A stretch of DNA of 64,000 nucleotides from Gnetum montanum (lineage: Eukaryota; Streptophyta; Gnetopsida; Gnetales; Gnetaceae). The stretch lies in contig MNCI01009594.1 of assembly GCA_015680685.1 (NCBI GenBank), forward strand, positions 312,143 to 376,142, given 5' to 3'. Below the pieces are notes generated by a model that worked only from the letters and a program-made list of their open reading frames with translations, made no database searches and was not told the origin of the DNA. Below are positions 47,378 through 60,420 of this stretch, in pieces. Both the position numbers and the translations under genes were made by a program. Each line of letters begins with the position of its first letter. The first letter of the stretch is position 1.

Positions 47378-48137
47378 TGAGCTCTACTATAGAGTGTTTT
47401 AATGCTATACAAATACTCAATCCCATAGGATCTTGACAAGCTCAATTACAATTCCTTCTTATAAGAAGCACATCAATCCCATAGGGCTACCAGAGAGAAA
47501 AAAATTACAAGGAGAGAGTGTAACTTAATTTACATATCTATTGTACAATGAAGTATAATTTCATAACAAATCTAACAAATGATGTGATAATTCAAGTACA
47601 CAAGTATAACAACATAAGATAGACAATGATTGCTTTGATGGTGATAATGCTTATACAATATCCAAAAGATTGAAGTCTTCTTATAGCCTTAGAGGTTTTG
47701 AAAACACCTTGAAATTCATGCAATATGTATCTTATGGATAGTGTAGACATCTTCTTTGAGATTGGGATGTTTCTATGAAATTAACTTTAATTTTGAGAAG
47801 ATGTCTCCTTGATGGATGGGATTTCTATTAGGAGACATCTTCTTTGAGACATATCCTAGTCAAGATGTCTTTTGTTCCTTGGAGATGTCTTATAAAATTT
47901 TGAGATTTGATTCTTGAGGCTTTCTCTTGTTAATTTGGCTTCTTCCTAATCCTTGAAGCATCTTCATTTGACTTATTGCCTTCATTTTTATCCATGCTTT
48001 TCCATACTCTTATCTTGCCCATATAGTCTCTTACTTTGATATTTCATTGTAGTTTTCATGGCATTGAGTTCCTACAAACACATTATCTACAAGAGACATT
48101 TGATTTTCCTTAAGGTTTTGACATATCAAAAGGTCAA
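47378..48137 (-). mobile_element. LTR Y4, minus strand, truncated
   Basis: On the minus strand it begins TTGACCTTTTGATATGTCAAAACC (48,137), has several AGATGTCT motifs (47,745-47,890), and contains GGGATTGATGTGCTTCTTATAAG and TCCTATGGGATTGAGTATT as in element E LTRs. It ends inside the LTR, some 300 bases short. It truncates the CCR4-like copy of element C. Confidence 0.72.
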
Positions 48138-48630
48138 TAGTTATATGAAAGAATTAGCAAAACAAGCAATCAAAGGTCATCATTGTTACACCCAAATGGA
48201 ATCTACATCTTACATTATATATGTTAAAAAGTTGTTTAGTTCATTTGTTGTGGAAAAAGAGGTAGAGAAAAGAATGTTGGTTCACTTGTTAGAGACCATT
48301 AGATTCATCAACATTAATAATTCCTCCCTATCCATCAATAATAGTGCACAACACTAGATATAACCAGGGTTATATGATGGCTTTGATATTGTCTTGGTGG
48401 ACCTTGGTGATGTCTTGAGTCTATTAAGGTTCTAGTGATGATTTTAGTTTCAAGGTTTTCTCCTCACCACTATGTGTCACAACAGAAACTTCAACTAGAG
48501 AGTCCTCAGTAATGTTGCTAGTATCAAGGTCAATGGTTTTGACTAGGTTTCCAACTATACTAGAGGTCTCTTTATTGAGGCTATGTGGTTGAAAGACTCA
48601 TAGGAATAAGATCTAGGTAATTAAGATCTA
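48138..48630. other. Unassigned stretch
   Basis: An open plus frame runs to 48,357 across the Y4 boundary (GHHCYTQMEST, VVEKEVEKRMLVHLL); it is not recognised. No repeat copy was seen in the window. Confidence 0.3.
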
Positions 48631-50177
48631 TGAAACACCACAAAATTTTAGGTCTTGGAATCTTGACTACAAATTTAGGTAAGTGTCAAAATGGTGGTGC
48701 TTTCTCCAAATTTTTCTAAGTGTTGAATGTAGTCAACTCCAACTACTAGATATGCAAAATTTTTCTAAGTGTCAAAACGATGGCACTTTCTGCAAAATTG
48801 TCTAAGTTCTAGGACCATGCTCTCCACTACAATAGAGAGTAGTTAGCTTCAACAACCAATTTCTGTAATTTTGGCTAAGTGTGAAAATTATGACACAAGT
48901 TGCAAAAATCTCTCTAAGTATCTTGCTATGCTCACATCCCTTTTAGTATGCTCTCTAACATAACAAGCATAGAAACACTCTAGTGGCTAGTCTACACTAG
49001 TGTTAAGCCAAAAGTTGCCAAACTAGCTCAACATGGAAGAGGCATTTGGTAGATTTTCTAACTCCTAAAGCTACCCCTCATACTATGCTCCCAAGTGTAG
49101 CTAGCCTAGAAAGAATAAGGACTACAATTTTTGACAAATTTTTCAATGTTTGTGTTATGCTCTATCCCATCCTACTATGCTCTTTATCATAGTAATCATA
49201 GTAGCATTGGACTTTAGTTTTTGCAAGAATTGCCTAATCGTTATGCTATGCTCTAGAGTGTAGCTAGCATAGCAATAAGAAAATACCTTCAAAAGCTTCC
49301 AAAGCATAACACAAGCCTTCATTTTAGCTCTAGCACTCCTCCAACAAGCAAGATCAGCAACTTGAAATCTTTTTGTACCTCCCCATATGTCCCAAAATTG
49401 TACCTATGCTCAATCCCACTTGAAGGAGGGATTATGTAGTCCTAGAGCATAGCCTTCAAATTGCACTATTTGCAGGTACATTGTGGTCTTGGCACATGCA
49501 TTCTTAGTAGCGTAGCTAGTCTAGCAATCTCCTAGAGTCCAATGGAGTGTATCAAAGTGTAGCACTAGTTGTCTCACTAGGAGCGTAGTAAAGGTTAGCA
49601 TAGTTTTACTTACCCCTTTGCCATGTGGCACTCAATCCACACTTCACACTAACCCTAAGCCTATAAATACCCTCACATTCCATACTTTAGGGGTTGGCAA
49701 TTCATTTTAGTAGTGGGAATTTGAAACATTTAGTAGGCAAATCCAAGTAACAACTAGCACCTCAAAGCATCATTTAGAACTTAAAGCACCTTGAGCACCC
49801 CATACACTAGAGTGTATCAGCACCTTGGCAACACCTTTACATCCCACTTAGCACCATAGTCCATCACAAGTCCATAGGACACCATGGTAGCCAACCTAGT
49901 AAGCATAAATCTTATAGCAAATGTTAGTCTTCACCTCAACACACCTTGAAGACTCTAGCTATGCTGCTACTATACTTGTTTGTACATCGTGTACCTCAAC
50001 AAAGCTCATTTGTAATGACTATGCTCCTCATCTGGGGTGGTATCATCTTCTCTTTCTCTTAAATTTTGTGGCATTTTAAGAATTTTCTTTGAAATTTGGC
50101 ACTACATTAACACTTTGTCATTTTTTATACATGTTTTGCACACTTGCACCACCATTCTCATGTCACAAGACCCAAAT
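48631..50177 (+). repeat. Long direct repeat Z1 (LTR-like)
   Basis: Starts TGAAACACCACAAAATTTT and aligns with 51,820-53,100. Shared are CCAAATTTTTCTAAGTG, GTAGTCAACTCCAACTA, GCATAGNAAGCATAG words, ACCCTAANCCTATAAATACCCT at 49,650 and the GGTTGGCA block after it. The CAAATTTTTCTAAGTG word recurs every 60-90 bases at the start. Length and TATA position fit an LTR, but no gag or pol of its own was found. Confidence 0.6.
49662..49669 (+). promoter_or_regulatory. TATA box of repeat Z1
   Basis: CTATAAATACCC within a block conserved with Z2 (52,505-52,516), about 1 kb into the repeat in both. Confidence 0.5.
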
Positions 50178-50385
50178 TGTAATGACCAAAATCATTGGCA
50201 GCTAGAATATTTAGGGATTCATAAGTGCACAACCTAACCCTACCTCTACGTAAGGGCCTTACTAGAAAATTGAGGTAGAGTGCCCTGGATAGTCTTCTTG
50301 ACTGAATAAGAGATTTTTTGGTTGTAGCTAGGGTAGTGGGTGTAACCAGGGGGTGGCATGGTTAGCCAAAAATGTGAGTGCTGAC
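50178..50385 (+). repeat. Segment S, plus copy
   Basis: TGTAATGACCAAAATCATTGG onward, through GTGCACAACCTAACCC, GGGCCTTACTAG, GGTAGAGTGCCCT and GTGGCATGGTTAGCCAAAA. Its reverse complement lies at 53,140-53,345, so Z1-S and Z2-S' have S in opposite orientation. Confidence 0.65.
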
Positions 50386-51819
50386 ATTATTCTCAGCAGT
50401 ATCAAGGCCAACTAGGCACTATGACTATAAACTGGCATAGTAGTCTACTATGACTATAAATTAGCATAGAATGTCCTTGGGCTATGATTTTAAACTGGGA
50501 TCCACAAATTATCCTTGGGTCATAACATTAAACTAGCATAACACCTCATCAACTACAATATTAAATTGGCACACAACAATATGATAGAACTATAAACTAG
50601 CACTTCATTGTCTACTAGGACCTTAAACTAGATTTGCACACTCATAGCATCATCGCCTCCCACCATTCTGCTAATCTTTTAGAGCACCTACCATGAATGC
50701 AACCTTTGGAGGAATCGTAGCATCATCGCCTTGGCACTTTCATTGGATTCCTAAGCACTTGCAATTGGCATAATGTTTGACACATTTGTGGCATCTTTCC
50801 ATCCAACACTTGTAATATCATCACATCTATCATTTGCCCTTGCATTTCATGTTATGTGGTTTTCTTATCTTCTCAGAGTTGTGTTTGCAAGAAGAAGCCT
50901 CAGAGGTGGTTATGTAGAGATGCATCTCATCGTAGTAGCAAGTTGCCACATCACTCCAATGTACATGATTGGACTAGTTAAGCCACTCAAGAGTGCACAT
51001 CTCCCTCATCCCATTATAGCCTACACACATCCACTCCTTCATTCCAATAGCCTTTTATCCCATGCATACTCACAATTGCACATCCCTTTATTGCATGTGC
51101 ATTATGAGGCATATGGTATTCTCCCCACATCAACCATAGAATCCATGGTAGATGTAATGCAACTTTTCTCATGCGAAGCCTCTGTTGGTGGCTCAAGGCC
51201 CAAGTGAATGTAGTGCAACTCATCTGGATGAGGAAACACCTATCCTATAGATGTTATGTAGTTGCATTAGAGAAAATCCCATTTACTTGATGGCCCACAC
51301 CTTGCAGTTAGCATTCAATAGCAAGCCAAATCTAATGAGTTTTTACCTCACATCAAAGCAAAGAATAATAAACAAAAAAAGTAACAAAGAAAAAATTAAA
51401 AAATAGAGCAAATGAGAATGGTGAAAAGCACATCCCCAAGGAAATTGACAACATTGTAGCTTCATAACCAGCCTAGCCTTGAATTGACTTTGACTCTCTC
51501 ATGAGTACTCCGATAAGAGGTCAACATTTTAGGGGAAAGCCACTTCATGTCATGATCACCATCAACCATGCCAACTTCACATCTTGCATCAAGATATACT
51601 ATTTGCATTTTATTTCCTCTACTTACATTTCATCTCCCTAGCACATTGCCTATACACTTTTCCATAGCATACCCTTATCCACAACACTCTTGAACATGGT
51701 GGAACGACACCCGATCTAGTATCAATGAGTGATGTTGGTGCCACATCTACTATGGTGTTTTGCAATTCTTTATCAATTTCTCTAAAGTCACTCCTCTAGA
51801 CATCAACAAAGAGGACCAT
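50386..51819. repeat. Stretch with ACTATAAACTGGCATAG repeats (50,410-50,640) and no gene
   Basis: About six degenerate units of ~40 bases carry ACTATAAACTNGCAT. The rest, including open frame plus 50,773-51,207 (144 codons, hydrophobic start then His/Ser-rich), shows no recognised domain; the composition resembles the neighbouring CAT-rich repeats. Confidence 0.45.
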
Positions 51820-53100
51820 TGAAACACCACAAAATTTTGGGTCTCAGCATCTTGATTGCAAATTTGGCTAAGTATCAAACTAACGATACTCTACCCAAAT
51901 TTTTCTAAGTGCTGAGTGTAGTCAACTCCAACTATTGGATTTGCAAAATTTTTCTAAGTGTTGAGTGTAGTCAGCTCCAACTGTCGGATTTGCAAAATTT
52001 TTCGAAGTGTTAGAATGATGGCTCTTTCTACAAATTTGTCTAAGTGTGGGACCATGCTTTCCATTGTAGTAGAGCATTGTCAACTTCAACGTCCAATCTT
52101 TTGCAGCTTTAGCTAAGTGTTTGAACAAGGTCAAATTCTAAAAAAAATTTCTAAGTCTTTTATTATGCTCTGCACTATAGCTGCTATGGTCAACACTATA
52201 GCTCCTACGCTTGAGAGCATAGCAAGCATAGCCAACATACAAATGACTAGTTTTGTAGAATTTTTCCAAGTGTTGTGTTGCTATAATCTATGCTGTAGTT
52301 GCTATGCTTAGCACTGTAGCTACTACACTATACTATCCTTAAGAGCATAGAAGATGTAGTGAACACATAGGTGGCCAATTTTGCAGAGTTTTTCTAAGTG
52401 TTGTACTACTACACTTGCTACACTCTCCACTATAGCTTCTATTCTCTTCCTACCTACTACACTACCATGTGGCACCTAATCTACATTTTGGGCTAACCCT
52501 AATCCTATAAATACCCTTTCATTACAACATTTTAGAGGTTGGTAGTTGGCACTTTCATTTGGCATTTAGCATCTTGGCATCTTGGCACTTAGCTCCATGG
52601 GCAAACGAGACCTAGAGCACACCACACTGATAGAGAGACATAACTATACGACATAGTACATCACAGCCCCATTGTAGCCTTACACCACATGGTACACCAT
52701 GACTTGTTGCAGCCTTGCATCACATAGTACACTGTAGCCCCATTGCAACCCTGTAGAACACCACACAGTACACCATGGTGGCCAACCTAGTAGTCATGGT
52801 TCATCATGATGAGAGCTAGACTTCATGGTCCAACACCATCGAGAGTATGAAAATGATCCTGCTGCACCTATTGTACACTGTGTACCTTCTAAGAGTCTTT
52901 TGGAGCTAACTATGCTTCCATTTGGGGCTACGTTCCATTTTTCTCTCTCATTTCTAGCATTTTCTTACATTTTTCTTGTGTCTTTTTCCATTTTTTCACA
53001 CATCATCATACTATAATATGCTTAGGTAGTAGTCTCTATGAGTTAAAATTCTCATTTTGGTCAAAACCCTTGGCCAGTGTCCATACTTAGAACTATGAAA
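51820..53100 (+). repeat. Long direct repeat Z2 (LTR-like)
   Basis: See Z1. TATAAATA lies at 52,506-52,513. Words of the type GCATAGCAAGCATAG and GTAGCTACTA recur between 52,140 and 52,440. Confidence 0.6.
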
Positions 53101-53139
53101 CACCACTTTGATACTTGGCACCATTTTGCATTATTTGGA

Positions 53140-53345
53140 TTTTCATTTTGGCTAACCATGCCACTGCTCAGTTGCACCCACCACCCTAGTTGCAATTAGC
53201 AATGTCCCTATTTGATCAACAAGACAGTTTAGGGTACTCTACCTCCATTTCTAGCAAGGCCCTCATGCAAAGGTGGGGTTAAGGTTGTGCATCTGTTAAC
53301 CCCTTGGTGTTCCAGCTACTAACATTTTTGGTTGTTATAGTCTAT
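53140..53345 (-). repeat. Segment S, inverted copy
   Basis: Reverse complement of 50,178-50,385: TTTTGGCTAACCATGCCAC, TGCACCCACCACCCTAG, ACTCTACCTCCATTTCTAG, GGTTGTGCATCTGTTAACCCC. Confidence 0.65.
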
Positions 53346-53459
53346 ACATCATTCAACTTCATCATGAGGTTTACTTAGGTTCAATGGTAAACTAATTTTC
53401 TTACATGTGTTCATACTCCAGTCTTGCATATCAATCATAACCACATTAAATGGCACCTA

Positions 53460-54220
53460 GGTAAAATAACTAAATAATTCCAAAATGATATAAAATATGC
53501 TAGCAACTATGCATGAATTAGCCAAAACATTCTATTTCATGGTCAAAAAATATGCGAACAAGATCAGAAAAGGCTATAAGAGGTAGATGAATACAAGTCA
53601 GTTGACACAAAGGCTACATAAGATCAAATAAAGGTCAAACAATGGAAACACTTGGTGGAATAGTGCCAAGTAATGCTCTAATGATCCTAAAGGTTGATAA
53701 TGGTGAATAAGGGAAATACAAGTTGAAACACAATGAAATAATGCAAAATAAATCGAGGTAGAAAACATAAGATCAAACATGATCAAATATGATTACACTT
53801 TATCAATTTTAGGCTGTAGCAAACCATAATGTTAGATGGTGTCAAATGATAGTTAAGGATGGTCAAACCCCATCAAATAATACTAATCAAAGACTAAACA
53901 AGGTTAACTAAGGGCACACGAGAGAGAATAAGGTAGATATGATGAAATTGAAGTTATGTATAAGTTGAATGAGTTTAACTAATGATCTCTAAAAGTTCAC
54001 CATTAATTGCAACATCAAAACAAGTCGAAACACCATGAAACAAAGTCAAATCAGCTAGGGTGGAAAACATAAGGTAAAAGAAGTTCAATAGTGATCACTT
54101 AGAGTTAGGTTTTGCCATTTTTAAGCCTTTAGTAAGACATGGTAGAGGTCTATAAAACTGAAAAAGTAAGTTTTGGCACACAATCAGGTTGTTTTAGGTT
54201 TTTTGAATGTGAAATGACAT
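53460..54220 (+). repeat. Repeat T, copy 2
   Basis: Inverse of 27,690-28,490. Rich in GTCAAA, GATCAAA and TGGTCAAA words. No coding sequence. Confidence 0.55.
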
Positions 54221-54224
54221 CTAT

Positions 54225-56195
54225 TGATGTGACTACGGTAGGTTCCACTAGTGACTACACTAGCCAACATAGTCAGTCCAAGCCCTAGTGTAGTTGGTAG
54301 AAATAGATGTTTTTCTAGGTCCATTATGGCTAGTTTTATATTCCTAATGGTTTGTATGACTAGTGTTGTAAACTAGGATTGAAGATTGATGCATTCTAAC
54401 TTAGTTTTCATCCTTTAGAAGTTGGGAATGATACCAAAACTCATGACTACACTAGGACTATGTTGGCCAATGTAGTCTAAGTCTACTCTAGCATAGTTGC
54501 ATGTGACAAATGGATTTCTAGGATTTTAGAGTTGATACTAGTGTTCCATTAGCTTTCTAGGGTAGCATAGGATCTTGGAAGAGTAGAATTGGCTATTTGA
54601 AGGTCAAAATAGGTAACTAAAAGTGATTTTTTGGCATCAACACCTCATGACTATAATGGCTAGCATAGTTAAGGGTGGCTTCAGTCTAGAGTTTCTTAAG
54701 GTTGAACAAGACCAAACTACAATTGGATTTAGGGTTTCTAGATTCTAGGCTTCCAACATTAAGCTTTTATTTGTTTTGACAGTTTTTGTGTTAGTAAAAC
54801 TATGTTGAAGCATGGACTACACTAGGAGTATACTAGCTAGCATAGTCCCAAGGCTACCTCAATATAGTCACATGGAATTTAGTGTTTTCATGATTGAAAT
54901 AGGATGAAATTTTCACTGTGAAATATCAATAAATGTTCTAAGTTTCTTAAGTAAAATGGTTAGTTATTTATGATGTCATGATGCCAATTGCATGAATTCC
55001 TAACCATGACTACACTAGGATTATTTTGGCTAGCATAGTCATGGCTTATTCTAGCATAGTAAGGTTTGAAATCTAGCTTTTGGTGATTTTTCCATAGGTA
55101 ATTAACTAGTCTCTTGGGCTCCCTAGGTTACTACTATCTCTAGCTAGGATTTTAGCTCAGGATGGTTCATTTCAAAGGTTATTTTGTCATTGAAATAATT
55201 ATTTTCCATTGTGACTATGCCAGTCATCATAGTTGAACCTAGCCTTAGTGTAGATGAGGTGAATCTATTGTTATTAGGGTCAAAATAAGGTGGATTTGCA
55301 ACTAGGTAAGGCCAACTAGGGTTCTAGATTTCCAAATTATATTTTGGATTATTTGGAGGGTTAAAATACTAGCCAATTCTTCTTAGGACTATGATTATGT
55401 TGGGACTATGTTCGTCACCATAGTCTAGGCTTGCTCTAGTGTAGTCACAACATGAATTGTGGGTTTTGGTATAATTTTATGATTGATTTACTAGGTTTTT
55501 GAGTTCTAAGGACACTAGTAAAGAAAACTAAGGTTTTAGACCTAAACTTGTTATTTTTAGTGGTTTTCTTAATGTCAAAATGGTTACACACTATTGGTCT
55601 ATGCTAGCAAGCATAGTCATACTGTGGATGTGGTGTTTATGGTGCCTTTTAACAACTTTCAACTTAGGTTATAGGGTTTATTGGCATTTGAAGTCTCTGA
55701 CAAGGTTTTGGACTTGAGAGGATGTACTTAGAAGTCGATTTGGCATGTCCTTGACTTCTTTTGGTGTTTTGAAGGATGGGCTACATTAGGACTACAGTAA
55801 CTAGTGTAGTTCCTAACCTCCTTAGTGTAGATGAAAATGGAATTTGACTTTCTTCTATTTCATAATTTATTAGTGCAACGTCATCGAAGGTGTTAAAGGA
55901 GTGTGAAGGTAAATATATAGTAGTTTGGAGATTATTATTTATTTTTAGTAATTCACCTTGATTAGCCTATACTAGGACTACGCTAGCTAGTGTAGTTAGG
56001 ATTGCCCTCACCATAGTCTAAAGTGTAGGATGGAATCTAACTTGTTTTGGATTAGTTGTTTGCTATTTTAAGGCTACCAAAGCTTCTAGGATGATGTAAA
56101 GGCCAAAATATGTCATTTTAAAGGCCAAATTTCATTTTTAATATTCCTTTCATGCTTAACAACATTGGGACTATGCTAGTGTTATCATACTATAC
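54225..56195 (+). repeat. Degenerate ~190-bp tandem array (about 11 units)
   Basis: The core GACTACACTAGGACTATG, followed by TGGCTAGCATAGTC and a TCTAGCATAGT or CTTAGTGTAGT echo, recurs near 54,250, 54,460, 54,655, 54,835, 55,020, 55,217, 55,402, 55,602, 55,798, 55,975 and 56,170. Spacing is 180-210 bases. Each core is itself partly palindromic (GACTATGCTAGC/GCTAGCATAGTC). Sequence between cores is poorly conserved. Related CATAG/CTATG words fill Z1 and Z2 upstream. Confidence 0.65.
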
Positions 56196-57532
56196 CATTC
56201 TATGGAGTGAAAATTTGAGAGAATAAAAATAAAATCCCAAAAGTGGCATGGTAGTATGCTCAAAAGTAAAGCATTATTTGTGCATAAATTTATATTTGTA
56301 AGTTGTGATAAATTCAAATATAAGTAGCTAATGCTTGCATCATGAATACTAAATTGTGATACTGATAAAACTAGAGGAAGAAAGAGCACCAATAAATAAA
56401 TGGTTGACACTAGTTTGATGGTAGAAATCTAAGGATACTTTGTCCTAATAAAGGAAAATAATTTATTTAGTAAAATGTATAGTAATTTATGGGTGTATTA
56501 TTCCAAAATTTAATAGTAAAAATCAAGGGCCCATAGCAATTACATCCTTATAATATGAGTAAGCATAAGTTTTGAGATTAACTAAAGCACAAACTAACAT
56601 AGTGTTTATTTCTATTAATTTAATAATAAACTAGAACATTTTTGAAAGTATTATTCCTACCAATAAGCAAAATAACATATAGTAGAGATGAGGTAGAGAT
56701 TAACCAAATAGGTTTCAACATTAAAATCTCTAAAATAATTAAAGGAGAAGTTTCAGAAATGTCCATTAATATTCTCATCCAAGATTAAATGAATTGAGTT
56801 GACAGTTGAATTATTTCACAAATAAAATCTCATAAAAAATAGGTAGTCATGTAGTGCATTCAAAATCCTTGGTAATATTATATCAAAAAATAATAAAACC
56901 TTGATGGCATCATCATGGAGGCCCTACCTTGTGGGTACATCTTGTTTAGCACACAATGACATAGAGAACATCTCAAGTGGAAAACACAATTCCAAAAACC
57001 ATTTAAATATGGCCATCTCTAATGCCATGGTCACTAGACTAGCATTTCCATTGGCATCCTTCTTCTCCCACATAGCACATACAACATTAGAGAAAGAAAT
57101 TCTTATAGAAGTACAACCCTAAACCACATTGGTTTCTTTGATACTACAATGGCTATAACTAAAACAATGGCTGAGTTAGATCTAGAGAAATTCATCAAAA
57201 ATTATGAGCAACAAAGGGTACACATGTGCAAACTAGGTAGTAAATGGTTGGACATGTGCAAATGATAAGTGTGACAACAAGGATAGGAACAACAACATGT
57301 GGTGATTTGATTAAATAGTCGTGATATCAGTGGCACCGAAACAAGAACTAGATCAACCTTGTCATCACAACTCTTCCTCTTGGTGATGGTAGAAGACTAC
57401 ATGGCATCTAGCAGTAGCAATGATAACACAAAATTGTAGGCACAAGAGGTCATGTGAGCTAGAGAGGGTTTCAATAATATTCATGAAAATACATTAGTAA
57501 TTTGCATTTTAAAAATATATGCACCATCCAAT
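56196..57532. other. Unassigned AT-rich stretch before element F
   Basis: Open frame plus 56,901-57,122 (73 codons; MASSWRPYLVGTSCLAHND) and a weaker frame after it (TKTMAELDLEKFIKNYEQQ) are not recognised. No repeat copies in the window. Confidence 0.3.
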
Positions 57533-59074
57533 TGTTGGTATATAACATGGCTACAACACCATTAATTTTGATAAAATTATCAAACTATTATTTTACTTTA
57601 CCATTTACTTTTTAAAAGGGCATATTTTAAAGAGGTTTACTGGACATTTCTATGATATACTATAGAAATAGAACATTTTGCTATATTCCTATGGAAGTTG
57701 CAACTTCCTATGTTGGTTACAACTAAAAACTCCATGATATTTTAGCTTTCCATTATTAAGAAGACACTCATCAGCCACGACATATATTTCTCAAATTTAT
57801 CATAACTTCTATGGAAGTTATAACTTCCTAGGGTGGTTATCAATGAATCCCCTAAATATTTTTAATCCACATCAACCTTTCATAATAATTGTAACTATCT
57901 TGAGGCTACTATAAATAGAGCTTTAAGGGTAGAATGTGAGGGGATGAAAGATCAAGAGAAAGATATTTGAAGAATTATTATAGGATGGATTGCCAAAAAC
58001 ATCAATTTGGCTACTTTGTTTTAATCTTGTGAGTTCATTTCTTCCAATTTTATTTTCATTACTTAGCTAGTGGTTTAGATAGTATCATGCTTGGAATTTA
58101 ATATTGGGATTTCTCCTAGGTTGTTTTTATAGCTCTATTTTAGTGTAATATTAGACTCCTATTAAGATTTTCCATAGAAGAGCTCATCTTGTTGGAAGCC
58201 TCAAGAGTAATTTAATAGTAGTGTCCTAATGAATTTCCATATTTTGAGCATAGAGGATGTATGAAAAGCTTTTGTATTTTGATGGGACTGAAATAGATTC
58301 TTTATTTTTAAAGTTTATTACCTTAGTATTCAATCAAGAAATTGTCAAATGTTTTGAAAGCTCTATTGAATGCAATCATTGGCATCTATTAACTAGCCAA
58401 AATAGAGACTTATACTTTGTGGTTTACGTAGTAATTTTTCATAGTATAATAAGACTGTCTTTATGAAATTGCTTGTTGAGCTTTGAAAGTTTGGACAATT
58501 TTTAGTTATTGAATTAAGAATATCTTTATTGAGAGGTGTTTCCTCATATCAATTTATCTTGCTTAAATATTTGAAATTGCACACAAATTTACTTTCTTTT
58601 CTTACTCTTTCTAAGTCCATTAAATCTTGCTCTATTTCTAGTTTTTTTGTGGAACTTTCTCTGTGGGGGAACTTAGAAGTAGATTGGCATAATTATGCCT
58701 AAATAATTTTGTAAAATTTTATTTGTTAAAATTAGGTATTATAAGGATTGTACAGAATAAATTATTGAACAAAATAGAAATATCCAACAATTTACAATAT
58801 TTGACAAAGTTAGCCAAATCTCTTTTATGATAGTTGATTTACAGTTTTTTGCCTCTCCCAACCATTTCAACACTTGCAACTACAAACACATACTCACATC
58901 TAGTAAGTTTCATAACTATTAAGTTTATATAGAGGTATTTGGACCTTGTTGTAGCCAAAGATCAACAAGTAGTTAAACCCTATTTGAAGAACAACTTCAA
59001 TCCCATGATCCCCTAGTCAGAAGAGTTGGAGACCATCCCCACCCATTGGTAGTTGTGTCCCAAATGGTTACCCA
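57533..59074 (+). mobile_element. Gypsy element F, 5' LTR and start of leader
   Basis: Starts TGTTGGTATATAACA. It matches LTR G copy 2 from the TATA region on (GCTAGTGGTTTAGATAGTATCATGCTTG, TTTTGATGGGACTG, GAATGCAATCATTGGCATCT, TTTCTAGTTTTTTTGTGGAACTTTCTC). A PBS-like block TTTTGGTGCTAGAAGGAAGG lies at about 59,084 and a similar TTTTGGCACTAGAAGGAG at about 59,177, so the exact LTR end is uncertain. Confidence 0.7.
57910..57917 (+). promoter_or_regulatory. TATA box of element F LTR
   Basis: GGCTACTATAAATAGAGCTTTAAGGG aligns with the TATA blocks at 391-403 (minus) and 4,864-4,876 of the same family. Confidence 0.6.
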
Positions 59075-59479
59075 TAGTTCTTTTGGTGCTAGAAGGAAGG
59101 CAAAACATTTATCACCAAAATTCTTAAGTTATATACTTATTTAAGGGGTTTTATATTTACAATGCATCAATAGTTCTTTTGGCACTAGAAGGAGAACTAA
59201 AAATTAGTCCTCTAAGTTAATAACCCTAATAGTCCTAACACACCAACAATTCTTTATTGCTAGTAGGGCTTGGAAGAATTAGATCCTATTTTTAGTTCAT
59301 GGCCAAATAGATTGATAGTTTGGAATATTTCATGGGTTCTAAAGAGATTTGTGATTATATGATTGATTATTCATTAAAAGAAGAATAGAAGGCTTTTGAA
59401 TTTGGAATAAGTAGTTGCGTAAAGATTAGAAGGATAAGAAGATAATCCCTTTTGTCTAGTTTATTAGCTTAGAAGATAA

Positions 59480-60420
59480 AATCAAAGAAGTATAAGAGTT
59501 CAATGATCAAAGGAAATTATAATAGGATGGAAAATCCTTGGTAAAGAGTTACACCATTAGGATTTCAAAACTACAATGATATTTCTAAGGTACTTTACAA
59601 ATATTCTATTAATCCGTTTATTCCTAAAAAATCTTACTTAGCTAAAGAATACATCCACTTATTTGAGTTAGATTTAGCTGATGCAAATATTCAACATTAA
59701 GATTAAGATTTTAGGTTGTTTGTAGTAAATGTAAAAGATATGGCTTAGATTTGGTATTCAAACTTGCCAAGAAATAGCATTACAAGTTGGGATAACATGA
59801 AAAATCTTTTCTTGGCCTAATTTGGCAACTAATTAGATCAACAAAAACTATATTATAATCTAGTACCATCTAAGCAAGGAGTTAAGAGTTAATTAAAGAT
59901 TTCAATATTAAGTTTCAAAAAATTTATGTACTCTTCCAAAGACAGTATAGACATTTAGACAAAATTCTTAGAGATACTTATCTTAAGGCTGTGAACCCCA
60001 ATATTTCAATTTGGTTAAGGAGAACTCCAAACTTGCTAGCACTGAATGACTACTTTAGTGAGGGTATATAATTAGAAAAACAATTAAACTTGAACAACTA
60101 AGAAATTTTCACAACTAGAAAAAGATAAGAAAGATAATTGCTATGCAAGATTTTGCTAAGCTTAAAGCATTACTAGGATAATGTCATGTTAAAATGGAGC
60201 AAGAGTTAGAAAGCAAAGAATCTAAAAAAAGAAAATTAATGAAAGAATTGTCGAACAAATTCATGAAACAAGAGAAATCTTTGGCAAAAGTTAAGATCAA
60301 GTATGAAAAGAAAAATAGAAAATATAAGCATCAAGCTACTAAGTTAGTAGAAGATGAGGGTGAAAGTGATATTGTTATGTCTAATTGGATTATGAGATAT
60401 CTAGTGTTCATTATGCAATA
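59480..60420 (+). pseudogene. gag: Gypsy gag of element F, decayed
   Basis: Capsid core: RVTPLGFQNYNDISKVLYK, INPFIPKKSYLAKEYIHLF, DFRLFVVNVKDMA, IWYSNLPRNSITSWDNMKN and LDQQKLYYNLVP, a strong match in order to plant gypsy gag (retrotrans-gag). A helical part follows (NISIWLRRTPNLLALNDYF-like sequence read across a frameshift near 60,000), then a coiled coil at 60,194-60,330 rich in K and E (KKRKLMKELSNKFMKQEK). Stops are mostly of the CAA/TGG/CGA type. A Ser/Asn/Glu-rich linker (60,420-60,570) leads to the protease. Confidence 0.82.

Noticed and set aside
50773-51207. 144-codon open frame as a gene
   Set aside because: No recognised motif; it lies in CAT-rich repeat sequence and overlaps an open frame on the other strand.
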